From Lunularia cruciata (lineage: Eukaryota; Streptophyta; Marchantiopsida; Lunulariales; Lunulariaceae), in the NCBI GenBank assembly GCA_948567375.1, contig OX419757.1:9052001-9116000 (forward strand): 64,000 bases of DNA. The letters run 5' to 3'. The notes below the pieces were generated by a model, which was given only the letters and a program-made list of their open reading frames with translations, did no database searches and was not told where the DNA came from. This document shows, piece after piece, positions 32,930 through 45,400 of the stretch (the first letter of the stretch is position 1; the number at the start of each line of letters is the position of its first letter). Made by a program: the position numbers and the translations under genes.

Positions 32930-35780
32930 TCGATAGATTGGTTTGTGATCCCATGGATGAGTTAGCGTAGTTCTTATCCCTCTTACTCCTACAATGGTGT
33001 CTTTGCTATACTAGAGGAGGGCCTGCAAGGCAAATAAAGGTAGCTGCTAGAATTTTTAGATTCCTAGCAAGAGATCGGGCTACCCTACATGAGGAGTCTA
33101 TATTGGCTGCACATCAGAAGAGACAAGTTCAACCACAAGATACTACAAATTCTACTCAATTATGATGGCGTAGGATATTGGGTGAGGCAAGAGAGTATAG
33201 TAGAACAGCATGAGCCCTGCATCTTTTTTCTAAGGCTACTTCCATTGACGAGACTATCTCTTCCTTATGTTTATTACATCTTTTTGTAAGAGAAGTAGTA
33301 CTATAAGAGGTCTAAGATTATCAACATGAGCAACTTATATATCTTGATAGACCACTTTTTTCACAAGCATTGTGCATTGCTTCACGCCTCTACTAAAGAG
33401 CTTTGTCAAGGATGGTATATGAGCATCTTAGAGATTACTTCCAACCATATGATCCCTCTAGTAGTATTAGCAAGCTATTTCAAGTGGTTGTAGAAATAGC
33501 AAGGGAAGAGATTCCTACATCAATTAGTCAAGTGTTAGGTGTTATTTGACTTCTCATGATGAAGAAGTGCATGGGAGGCATTAGAATGATTGCTATTAGG
33601 GAGGTATTTTTACATCTTGTTAGCCATACCATTGTCCTTTAGTAGCATTCTCAATTTTGATAGCACCTTAGTCTACATCATTTTGGAGTTGCTACTCATG
33701 GAAGCTATATCTATAAGCATTAGAGCATTCCTATATATCCACCTAGAGTGAGTTGTTCTCCATGTAGATGTTGAGAAAGGCTTTAATAATATCTCACATG
33801 CATCCATCATTTGCAAGCTTAGAGAGGCCTAAATGTGTTACCCTAGCAAATCTTATTCATTTTGTGTGGTCTTTCTATGGTCATCTTTCTTCCCTTATTA
33901 CCAGCATATTTTTTCCCAAGAGGGATCATTGTCTTGGAGTTGGTCATTGGTACACAATAAGGAAATCCTTTAGGGTGGACCTTTATTTGCCATGGAATAC
34001 TTTAGAGCACTCTTATCTACTACTTTGGCCATGCTTGGTTGTGTTTTTCCCTCCTTGGAAAATTACATACATCGTGGGCCTTGTAATTCAGATTAGGCAA
34101 GCCTTTGACCACTTGACTACCAAGCTTCATCTTATAGGCTTGAGAGTCAAGGTGTCAAAGTGTAGAGCATGGTCCCATTTAGGTATTCCTCCTCAGTTCC
34201 AACTTCTAGAGGGGTGTATGTATCACATCTACATATGGCTTATCTATTCTTGGAGTGTTAGTAGGATCTAAGGATTTTGTCACACACTTCCTAAATTTAG
34301 CTCTTGTAGAGGATATTCTTCATGTGGATGACCTCCCTCTACTAGGAGATCAGTATGTGGCATTTGGTATACTCTCCTCTAGTATTACTCATAGATTGGC
34401 CTATATTCTTTGCATAGTTACTCCTTCTATGACCTTCTCATCACGCTTGAGAGAATTTGATAAGAGGATCATGGTTGTCTTTGGTGATATAATTGTACCA
34501 AGTACATTCCAATGTGTGTTATGGGATTTACCACATAGATAGATATCTCTACCAATTGTGTGGAGGAGTGAGCCGTATCTATAGAGGAGATGGTACTGAT
34601 AGCATTTTTGGGTAGTTGTGCTCTCTCAAAACAGCTAGTTTCTTCCCATTTTGTGGTTAATGATAGGCCAATCTTGGAGATATATGTAATCAAGGTGGAG
34701 GAGAGATCTTTCTCTCTCCATGTGTTATTGCGGCAAATGAGAGATGGTATATCTCCATAGGTATGAGAGGACCTTCCATCATTTGCTTCCCTACAACTAG
34801 ATTGGACAAGAGGTTTGCAGTCATCCTTGATGGATTAATGGTTTCAATATATATTACATTCTTTTTTTGTTGACTCATCCAATCCTTGATAGATTAATGG
34901 TTTCAATATATATTATATTCTTTCTTCGTTGATTCATCCATTCCTTGTGCTACTAGAGCACACCTTTGCTCTTGCTTTGGCAAGAGAACAAGCTCCGGAT
35001 CCTAGCTTGACTGTGCATTAGAGCATTCTGACTCATACCAATTACTTCTCTACAATGATGATGTTTTACCTAGGTTTGGTCCACCTATCTACATCTTCAT
35101 AACTGGCTTGTGAGTGCAGTCATACACTAGATCTAGCAGCAGTCCACATGACATGGTGTCCTTTTGGAGGACATAGGGTCTATGTAACCCTATGTCCTTT
35201 TGGATGACATAGGGTTACACATGATGCTATCAAGGATATAGTATTTTCCATGGTAGAAGAGAGTAAATACCTTGCTTGGATGGAACATTGGTATGTTTTG
35301 TAGACAATATAAGTCAAGGCAGACTTATACTTGGTCCGAGATGATTAGGTGATAGTAGCAAATATTGTGGTTACAGACTTTACACATGATGCAATGTTGG
35401 AGGGAGTGATTTGCCACCCATCCTCTTGGATGGGTGGCAAATAGAGCGACCACAAGCAAGGTTTCACTCCAAGTATAGGGGTATGCAATGAGGTCACCTC
35501 TTTGTTCCTCTGGCCTTGGAATTATAGGGAGTTGGATGCAACATTTGACACATTTGTTAGAGAGTGCACAAGGGCATATCACTCTAGACGAGAAAAGTAT
35601 TATTTTCACTCTCATGTTTTCACAATATATTATAGATAACATGTGTCCATCGTTCTATTTGAGAGTACTAGTTGGTGCAATCCATTGGATAGCAATCACA
35701 CTAGATGATATTTCTTCATATGTTCCAATTGTTTGTAAACCATACTACTTGCATAGCTCAAATATCTTAGATGTTGTAAG
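32930..35780 (+). pseudogene. Decayed non-LTR (LINE-like) reverse transcriptase
   Basis: Reading the three plus frames together gives a collinear RT. GGIRMIAIREVFLHLV (about 33.57 kb) corresponds to the GGxRPIxxxEVxxRL box; HHFGVATHGS (33.67 kb); VVLHVDVEKGFNNIS (33.75 kb, catalytic Asp region); LHLIGLRVKVSKCRAWS (34.13-34.18 kb); LSILGVLVGSKDFV (34.25 kb, thumb start); and the C-terminal conserved region HTTxxxHDA-like to about 35.6 kb. The YADD box itself is lost, with THIVGLV at the expected place. Stops and frameshifts are frequent. This RT family, with a long conserved C-terminal part and no visible integrase, fits a non-LTR element; the clade name is uncertain. Confidence 0.7.
34842..34945. 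repeat. Short tandem duplication in the LINE-like remnant
   Basis: The stretch tccttgatngattaatggtt plus the following ttcaatatatatta occurs twice, about 65 bp apart. Confidence 0.8.
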
Positions 35781-35821
35781 GCAAATTCCTCTTACCGGCG
35801 CTGTTTGGGCTTAGCCACATT

Positions 35822-35945
35822 TTACCCCATGTCTTTCCTTGTCCGGCTTGGCTTGACGGGGTCTTCCAATCATTGGAGTTTTCACATGCGTGTCGCTTCT
35901 CCTATATCTTTCTTGTTATCCTATACGGTTGCCTTTTTCTGATCT
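35822..35945. repeat. Dispersed repeat, copy 3 (possible 3' tail of the LINE-like element)
   Basis: Lies directly downstream of the RT remnant. It contains tttaccccatgtctttcctt, gtccggcttg, gacggggtcttcc and tatacggttgcc. Similar blocks in the same order occur at 11.8, 31.8 and 49.3 kb, so those may be tail-only copies. Confidence 0.5.
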
Positions 35946-38099
35946 AGGTCTAATGTTCTACTTCACGCTGTAGCATGTCAGTTTACATCCGTGTCTCTGC
36001 CCTTCAAGTTCGATCATTCTCATACCTGTGAAGAGTTGGTTTGACAGACGAGAGACGAACTGGTGCTATCCAATCAGGTTTAGTAGGAGGCTTCAGATCG
36101 GAGGACATTAGGACAAAACTAATGGTAGATGTCAGAAAGTCAGGCGTGTTGTTAGCTGGTGTACAGTGTCGAGGGCAGTAAAAGCATCTTTCTCTTACGT
36201 TTTACTCATTGATAATCGATATTCGTCTGAAGCTGATCTGAAAAGGTTAATGATAAACGCACCACACGGAGAAACGGCCGTCTTGGAAAGCAATTCCGAC
36301 AGTTACATGAAAGAAAGAAAGAGGCTTTACTTAAATTTGAGATAGAAAATAGAGCGCGTTACCCACCAGATCCTGATACTTTATTACATTAAACCTGCGC
36401 CAAGGATGGTTGTTAGCAAAATCGGCGTTACCCGACAGCTGACTCCTGGTCATACCCTGTTGGGGTGGTGTGTATATGCGTGGGTCAGTTCTTGCTAAAC
36501 AGGGCCATTCGAGTGTTTACCATATCAGCACTCCTGTATGGAAGAGCAAGAGCCAATTCTGGCTTAAGGGGTAAAGCATCTGTGGACAAGACTTTGAGCC
36601 GTAACCAGGCCATACCCGAACTGTGACGGCATACTCACATACATCGCTGCATTGGCCTGATTTAAATGACACCGGTTGGATATCCCTGACTAATAAACTA
36701 GTGTGCTGATAACCTTTGGAGATACTCAAATTAGTCACCCTGCTTCAACTAGCCATCGAAACACCTTCCTAGAGTAAGGGCCCCTGCCCACAAAAGCTTG
36801 CTTTGTTTCTCTTCTGGTAATGTCAACGGTGAAAAAAAGACCGTGTTCACTTGTAAATATTAATGTTTTAGAAACATTTTTAAAAGAAGATTAGAATAAT
36901 ATTTCAATGTAAATTTTAACTCAAGACATATTTCTTAAGATTTAAAAGATACCTGGAGACAGATAAAAGGGACAGAGGGTTCCATAATTCATCGAGAATT
37001 GTAATTACCTGGCATTACTTCGCTACCTGGTCTTCCTTTTCACATCAGCCATCGGAGACAACCCTTTTGTACAATGTGCAAGCCATGAATGAAAAGAAAT
37101 GACCAGGGTGACAGATTTTAGTAGAAACCCTACCAAGTAGAAACTCTTTATTGTTAAACAAATTATTACCTTTACGTGAAGCCCGAGAGATTCGACCGAG
37201 TAAATATATTTGAATAACACAATGTTGGACAGAGCTCCTAAAACACAATTTTATGTCATAAGGAGTGAGACAGAACCTCATAAAAAATCTTACCTTGCTT
37301 CGCCTCTTAGTCCCTCTGTAAGAACGGTAATACTGCAGTGAGAAGTAAAGGGTCACGGGAGGAGTGGTGAAGAATGCACAAGAAGCCTTCAGGTAATATC
37401 CTCAGAACCATGAACTTCGGTGTTCAGGAGGAAGGGTGAGATCTTGAAGGGTTCAGTACGGCTCCCAAATTGTTACTTTATGTGGTTGTAGGTCTGATTA
37501 CAGCCACAGCTCCTTCGAGATTGATATCGGTGCTAGCTCTGAACCTCTCGCAGACCTTTGCTCCATGAATCTCCAGAACACGATCTGATTTACCTCCAAA
37601 ACCAAAGGAATAAACATGTGTGGTCAAAGTGTGCGGAGGCACTCAGGCTGTGAGTTTGAACCCAAATCGGTCAACCTCACCGACGTAAGCAAGTAACAAG
37701 GGTTTAGCGGTCCGCTTTAAGGATTTACCACAACATAACGCAATCTCTCTTATGACCTGGATCCAAGAGTAAATGACAACCGTCCCCGATCGTACCCTCA
37801 ACGACCAGACTGTCCGAGAAGAAAAGAAGCTTTACTGGATAAAAGACGCTTTTTCCTTACGATATCTAAAGACAAACTTAAAAAACGGTGTAAATTTACA
37901 CCGCCCATGGAGACAATGAGAAGTCACAGAAAAGACACGACCATATGGCTTCGAAGTGCAAGGCCAAACTAAGGAAGAGACGGGCGAGAACAAATCATGT
38001 AACTAGACTCCTACAAATCCAGTTGGTGTATAAGCTTTAACTGAGTGAATATTTTACAGTTGAGCGGTCTCCAAGTATTGGCAGGAAACACATGTATTA
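35946..38099. other. No gene seen; 3' flank of IRE1
   Basis: Less AT-rich than the DNA to the left. Minus frames at 36517-36738 and 37045-37356 have no recognisable domain. The last few hundred bases should include the IRE1 3' untranslated region, but I cannot fix a poly(A) site. Confidence 0.5.
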
Positions 38100-41000
38100 T
38101 TACGTTTCCAGTATAGGGACCTTGGGATTATAGCTCACTGGGATATATCTTTCCCAAAAGGACTCTCCGCTACAGTGGTGTGCAATTACTTGGTATATAT
38201 CGATCAGAAGGCGGGGGAATCTGCTACTGAAGTAATCGTCAAGGCCATCTGGAACAGGTCCTAGCGTTTCCTGCAACAGAAGAAAAGGAGAAGAGGTTTA
38301 ACACCTAGCATAGAAACCTTAGCTCATACTGAACTGGAGCTAAGTGATTCCCAGCTGAATAAAACTTGATTAGAACAAATGGTTGAAGAATATGCATAAA
38401 AGACAGGAGAGTAAAAGCATCGCACAAAAAGCTCGCAAACTTGTAAACTGCTCGTACCTGCAATTCCTCATCGAGCTCTCTGAAGTGATTGGCCTTATTG
38501 CGGATAACTCGTAGAAGATCTCTGACACTATGAAAATTGTAGCGACGATATCCTCTGATGTTTTGAAGCAGTGAATTATCTAGTTTGGCATCCCACCCAC
38601 CACATAAGACAAAAGGTTCTAGATATTCAAGCTCCGCCATCAGCGTGGATGACAGATCTTTTATTTCCAGCTCCACTCTGTCACTAACGTCCTTCAAGAA
38701 AGTCAACCGTTTCTCAGCGTCCCAAAAGAAAGGGTGAGATAGAATGTCTTGTGCTGGCGGTCTTCTGGATGGAGTTGGATCCAACAGCCGCTCAATCAAA
38801 TCACAAGCCTCTGGAAAGTCAACAATGGAGAAGAGGTCCATTTTCCCCAGAGTGATGTTCCGATCTCGGTCTAGATGAGAACCGAATGGATGACGTCCAC
38901 CAGTTATGCAGTGAAATAATACACAACCAAGACTGAAAACATCAACTGCCCGCGAGGCCCTCCCTTTCAGAAGTTGTTCGGGAGCTTGCCAACCTCGACT
39001 TCCTGAACTGCCGTAAGCCGTAAGATGCGTATCGAACGATGATGCATCGTCATCCAGCTGCTTACTCAATCCCATATCTGCAATCTTGGCTTGCATGATG
39101 CGTCCACTGCTTATCAATACATTGTGCGGCTTGAGATCTCTGTGCACAATACCCAATGCATGAAGATGTGTCAACCCTGCAACCACATCTCTCATTATTT
39201 GTAGCAATTCTCCGGATGGTCGACCTTTTTCATCCCAGAGCTTAAAATCTTCTACGCTCCGTAGCTTGAGTCCTTTGCATGCCAAGTTCTCCTTCACCTG
39301 ACTTGCCATGTGCGACACTTCTTGGGAGTTCTGCGCAAGAATCAAGTCATACAGACTAAAACTGCACCTCTCCAGAGCCACGTAGACGAAGTCAGAAGTT
39401 TCTTCCATTGCATAATAGCGCACCACATTCGGGTGCTCATCTGATGCGATGAGATGGGCTATCTCTTTCTGTGCCTTCTCATAGTACTGGCCAAGAAGTC
39501 GCTTGACTGCTACATTCCTGTCATCCAGATACCCTTCTAGGACCAGAGTTCCATGGCTCCCCGAGCCGATCATCGTCTTAGTCACAAAAAGACGTCCTAC
39601 TTGTGAACCAGGGCCATAATTTGGTTGAGGCTTAACTCTAACGCTACCATTTGTGTTATTTCGTTCCACTCCTGGCACAAGGTCGAGGAACTCGTTCGAT
39701 AACTCTTGCTCTCTAGCCGAAGATTTTCGGGCCCTCTTCTTTTTTGTTGGAGCGGGAGTAGGGACAGGAACTTCCTTCTTTGCACCGGACGTTTTGAAGA
39801 AGGCGCCAAACACAACGAATATGCCGATAGCAAGAAGAAGAGTTCCCAGCTGCGCAACAAAAGGAGCCTCTGATAAGTAAGAAAGGTAGTTCTGTGGAAC
39901 GTACTTACTGCCAAGTGCTCGTTCGCTATTATGCTCTGGATCATCCCCAAGAGTTCGACCAGGTAACGCTAGAGGTGGAGGTGTGGTAGGGAGAGGGAGA
40001 GGTCCGTGAGGAATATTGATCCCTGTCCGATACGGCACTTCTGGAATCGCCAACCCCGGTGGCCCTTTTATGGACCTACGTATGACTGCCGGGGGAACCC
40101 GATAAGGTTCTCCAGGTCTTGGAGGTGGCACTACTGGAAGCAGCTTCAGTGATGCCATATCTGTAGACGGCGTCTCCGGTCCCGTGACAAGCGTACCAAT
40201 TTCTCCGTACTTCAAAAACCAGATTGAGGTACCCGATAGGTTGCTAGCCCTGGCTGTGTAATCGGTGCGAACAACGAACAGCGACTTCCTGTCTTCCTGG
40301 AAATACAAATCCGAAAAGTTGTCCTTGCCCAGTTCACGAAGTATTTCTCCACTTTCAGCATCCACGAGGAAAACAGTGGTCTGCCGATCGATCTTTATAA
40401 TTTCCCCTTCCCTGACATGGACTGTACCTTCGCGCAAGTCCTTCAAAGTGATGCGAAGTTTCTGAATTAATCAAACGAAAAGGCCGAGGAACGACATCTT
40501 AGACAACATAAGGAAACGAAGATGATGTACAAGGGTAAGCTCCGTGACGGTCTTACTTCAACTAGGCTCACAAAAACATGGTATTTACTCCTACAGAACA
40601 CGTCCAGAATTATAGATTGGAGGAGAACGTTAATACCGAGCCACTTTCAATATCAAATTGGACCTACGGAGCCAGTCCAATAAAGATAACAAGCAAGGCA
40701 AAATGGAATAGGATTTGCCCAAGATGTTCCTTAAGATATGGAGTTGTGCTGCAATACAAAGTCCTTGCCAAAACGTAACATACGCCGGAGAAGAAATTAC
40801 TAATATTGAGGAATTGGCCAGCGGCCTACCTCAGTATCTCCGTATTCGCCTTTAACGTACAAGCTATCGTCGGCCTCTTCAATGAACAGTTGTCCCTCTT
40901 CGGCAACTTGTTCTGAAATTCCTGTTCCAGACTTGCTTCCATTGTCAAAAGCTTCTTCGTAGAGCCAGTGGAAAGCGTGGAGGGGGGGTCCAGACGAGAA

Positions 41001-41374
41001 GGACCAGCGTGGCGCTAATGCATTCATGGAATGATCATGAAGCATATTCACATCACCATTTGACGTTGTGACCAGCAATGACGTAGTAGTTCTGCAAAAG
41101 AACAGAGTCAGTAGAATGTTAATCCAAGTTCCCCCTACCCACGATAGAGCGAATAAGCGGTGAGGACGAAAAAAATTCAACTATTGACAAAGAGAGCTTA
41201 CGTTTCCACGAGAGCTTGCGACTCATTTTGGAACCATATTTCTGCCGATGATCCATGGTCCGATGGTACAAACGAAGGAGAGTGCGGCTCCCCGTCCGAT
41301 GCAAAGACGGCAGTCCTCAGCAAAAGAAATAGGACGACAGCAAAGACTTGCATATGTCTAAATTTGGGAGCCAT
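38100..41374 (-). CDS. IRE1: IRE1-type ER stress sensor kinase/endoribonuclease (four coding exons)
   Basis: IRE1 senses unfolded protein in the ER lumen and cuts mRNA (bZIP60-type in plants) with its cytosolic RNase. Exons on the minus strand: 41374-41202, 41091-40830, 40461-38458, 38270-38100; each junction has GT...AG and phases join, giving about 869 residues with stop TAA at 38102-38100. Signal peptide at residues 1-25 (FAVVLFLLLRTAVFA); luminal domain to about 344 (SLLVTTSNGDVNML; RWSFSSGPPLHAF); membrane helix about 348-372 (GTLLLAIGIFVVFGAFF); basic KKKRAR; kinase from about 433 (GSGSHGTLV, VAVK at about 465, HRDLKPHN, DMGLS, WQAPEQLL); KEN RNase about 735 to the end (GYRRYNFHSVRDLLRVIRNK, LGPVPDGLDDYF). 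Catalytic Lys, HRD Asp and the KEN Tyr/Arg/Asn/His region are kept. Length is usual for the plant family. No disabling change seen. Confidence 0.95.
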
Positions 41375-42430
41375 CGTGAGTGAATGTGTGTATGGAAAAG
41401 ATGAGAGGAAGGAGGAGGGGAGCTGTGATTCCAGTTTACGGTGGTGATGTGCGGAGGGTAGCCTTGAATAAAGCACAAAGCACAAAGGAATTGCTCGTAC
41501 TGCGCTGGAAATGCGAGACAGAGGAGTGGTAGCGTACAGTAGAAGGACTCCACATCAATGCCATGACAATTGGCTTCAAAGACAAATCTCAAATCGAAGA
41601 CCACATAGTGGAACATAAGCTCCACACCAAGAAGAGATAGGAGAAACCAAACAAGTTCAGACCATTCCAGCTACGACAGGGACTTGCATAAAATGCGCCC
41701 GCAAAACGAACCGTGACGTTGACCAAGCTTCAGAGGAAACTCATAAACAGAAACGCAGGCAGTGGAAAATTCTCCGATATCACACTCCCAGAGAGACCCC
41801 GACACAACCCTAAGCACAAAGTCAATGCCCAAAGCCTGGCACAAATTGGAGCAGATGGACACCGAAGGAAGTCGATCAGACACTGACGAGAGAACCAAAC
41901 TCTGTCCGGAGAGAAGAGGAAATCAAATCACACTCCAGCCAGTGTCGAATTCCAATAACTGCATTCTCGGCTGTCGACCACAAATCGGAACCTGTCTGGA
42001 GAGTCTAAGCGACGGAGCTAAATTCACAACGGCCAATTACTTTCCAGAGAAAGGATTGATGCTGAACTCAAACGCAGTAAAAGTAGGATCTATCTAACTC
42101 AATTTCGGATAGATCAAGCGTTGTCATAAAGCAAAGTGCATCCGTCTGCCCATGCAGTCACAACAGAGCTCTGGCGTTCTAACAAAGCTCTCCTTTCCCC
42201 TGTATCTCTCGATTCCTCTCCAGAGTCCAGTCCTCCCCTCCACCATAGTTCGCAGCATCCAATCCAGACTCCAGAGGCGAATACTGCCAGACCAGCGACA
42301 GAGACAAAGCAGGACCCCGATCACGAAGCGCCTCGGAAAGAACGGGAGTCCTACATCGCCGGGGTCTTAGAGCCACTAAACTCCACTAAGGAAAGCCGAG
42401 CCAGTCTTAGGAAGCCACTCTAACACTGGA
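41375..42430 (-). promoter_or_regulatory. IRE1 upstream region, probably 5' UTR and promoter
   Basis: A stretch of about 1 kb, more GC-rich than its surroundings, directly upstream of the IRE1 start. Open frames here (plus 41762-42097 and 42136-42423; several minus) overlap each other and have no recognisable domain. I saw no clear TATA box or exact ER-stress element, so the functional parts are not placed. Confidence 0.35.
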
Positions 42431-45400
42431 TTAGCTGTTTTTAGTGCAGTTTAGCTTTGGGGATATGATGCTGCCGTATGTGGTTCATATTTGAGATGCA
42501 ATGTCTATTATGTTAGAGTGGCTTAGCTTGAGTAGCTGTAGAGAGGATGATACATTTCTCTAGTATTAGAGTAGATGGCCTTGAGTGATTGTACATGGGG
42601 GTTTAAGATGGTTCCATTCATGTGTATGTTCTAAGTTTTTGCAAAATTCATGAGAATGCTGTAGTGGCGAGTTGCCGTTCCTTAACATTGATGCTACGAA
42701 TATCAATATATACCTCATAGCATCATCTACGGTAGTCCAGAAAATCCCAAGGAGTTGCAATGTCAATGGTTCCTCTGCTCGATTGGCAATTTTTAACACC
42801 CTCAATGTTAACATTCTCAACCATCTTTATCCGTTTATTTCTGCTGTACAAAGTCATACTATCTGGACCATGTGGTTGTCCATCCTAATTTGAACATTGC
42901 GTAGTCATAGCATGATAAGAATCCAGTTTTGAACTGGGTGCTGTGCTTAATCTACAAGTGAATCCTCAAACGTTGGGAGGAGGTTCTACTTAATCATAAA
43001 CATCGTGTACTCCTGGGATCGCGCGAATCGCTAACTGCTGTGCTCAATCTAAAAGTGAATATCTGATCCCGCCTCAATCTGTGGATCCATGACTTCGACA
43101 ACCAAATCTTGTAACTGAGGTATCAGTCTCTGTAATCTATCTCTTCCACAGTTCTGGAACTTTCGAATTAGAGTGTTGGTAACCTGAGAAGCTACCGCAA
43201 TACATTTTCGTGACATGTTGTGAGGAAGTCTGATAATCATCTCATCCCGTTCATGTTGGCGTGTACTCCAGCGATTAGACAACTTTGACAGTTAATGCAA
43301 TATGTTCGTGTCGATGGTGGGTGTAGCTTGTTTCCATAATAGTTTGTCTTCGGAAAACGAAATAGTTTTACTTCCTCCAAATGTTCCTGGAAATAGCAAA
43401 ACATTTCTTAAACATCCTAGAATCTGAGAGTTATATGAGGTTTCACTCTCTACGTGAATTGAAAGCTTTTGTTGAATGGGACATGGTGTAATTCTTTAGA
43501 TTTTCCTCAAAAGAACAAAATTCTTGACAATTTTCTCAAGTTTGGGAATTTTCTGTGTTAGATTCTTTACCAAAAGGTAAAAGAGTCCCCATAGGAAGCT
43601 CCCGAGACTTGCATGCGGAGCACGAGAGAACCTAAAACGACAAAGATGGCACGTGAAGAAACTTCTTAAATATGAACGCATTTTGCCTTACAATCACTAT
43701 AAGTAATAGATATGAGAACGGTGAGAATAATAAGTAGTGTAGACTAGATATGAGAGGTATGAGAATGATGATACACAACCCTATACGAATTTTCTTTAGA
43801 TTGTATCCTTGTGCAATAATGTTCAAATACATTCTTGTTAGATGTTTAGGAGTGGTTTCTTGCCTGTTTTATTGCATATCAGATGTAAATTACACTACTT
43901 TTGATATATCTGAGGGATTTCATTTGCTGCTTTTTTCCTCCTCACTAAGTTCTGTCCGCAACTTAAACTGGAACTCTTACTGTCCGTTGGTAAGTTGGTA
44001 TTGGCATTGGCATAGCACCTTCTGAATATTTCAAATAATATCTTTGTGCCTTCATGAGTGATACCTGTCCATTCATGTTCAAATACTTTTTAATAATGGC
44101 ATCATACATCATCGTATTCTAAGGAAACATGGCGCTTGGACAGTTACCATTAGTACTGCGGATCTATTAAAATTATTTTATAAAATTTAAATAAAAATAT
44201 AATAGAGGTTTCAATTTACAATATTGACGTTATGACATCATACCTATTATACTCTTTTAAATTACATACTTATCAAGAAAATTATCTTACTAAGATACTT
44301 CGACTAAGGTAAATTATGACCACTAATTTCATATGAATTGTATACCGTGATCAATATTTCTCAGGAAAAAAGACCATGGATCCGTAAAGAGAGCATTATG
44401 TATATAGAAGATACGCCCCTCTATGCTCGTATGGTTTATTCTTGGCCAAATCCTTGAGCTCTTCAATTCTTATAGCAGTGAGTCCAAGGTACATGTAAAG
44501 TTTAGATGTAATTAGTATGTATGGTGGTACTTGTAAGAAATTGAGTTCTACAAGTCATTTAGATCTCAAACTTTTCCGTAACTTTCTATCCCCTTTGATA
44601 TGAGGTTAGTAAATATTAGTTATATTGCAGCCAGATAATTTTACACCTTGTAAAGAGATTTGTTTTATATGTAAACATTGTTAAATAAATTTTATTTTAT
44701 TTCAAATTTTGGTTACCATGAGCTAGGGTAATAACATCATATATCTTGGGATGAGTATATTGCTCTTTCCCACATAAGCATGAGCAAATGTAATTAGGGT
44801 ATCATTGGATTAAATTTAGACATGGATAACTCTTACAAGTGAGTTTAGCGGTTTAATATTTAAGGTAACTAGTGAGATAAAAGTACAATTTTGAGCAATA
44901 AAGCAAATTTATGCCAAAGTACAATGTGTGATAAGCTGTTATCTTTCTCTTGTTAATTCCAAATTTGATTATATATATAGTTCATATTCATATATACTTA
45001 CTATGATTATGAGCTATAACTTCTATAAATTTATTATGTTTTTTGTTCTATATTGTGTGGATAATTTTCAAATATCAAACTAGATTTATACCCTTGTAAT
45101 ATGCGTAATTAAGTCATTACTGAGTTATCGTATTATACATACCTTGTGTTAATATTTCAAGCCTTCAAACCTGTTTAGGGTAAGCTAGAGGAGTTTTTCT
45201 TATAAACATGAACTTGGTAATGCAAAGCCTTCTAAGAAGGTTCAAGTGCTTACATGAATTCCGCTGCAGCAATTTTGAATACATGTAGAAGGTTAGAAAC
45301 TTTGTACTCTCAAATGATAGAATTCTACACAAATTTTACTCTAAGTTAGGGGTACTTATAGTGTTTTTTTTTCTTTTTTATTTTTTCATATTTTTTTTTG

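Noticed and set aside
41762-42423. Divergent gene upstream of IRE1
   Set aside because: Frames on both strands overlap and carry no domain; higher GC alone opens frames. The region is more likely IRE1 promoter and leader.
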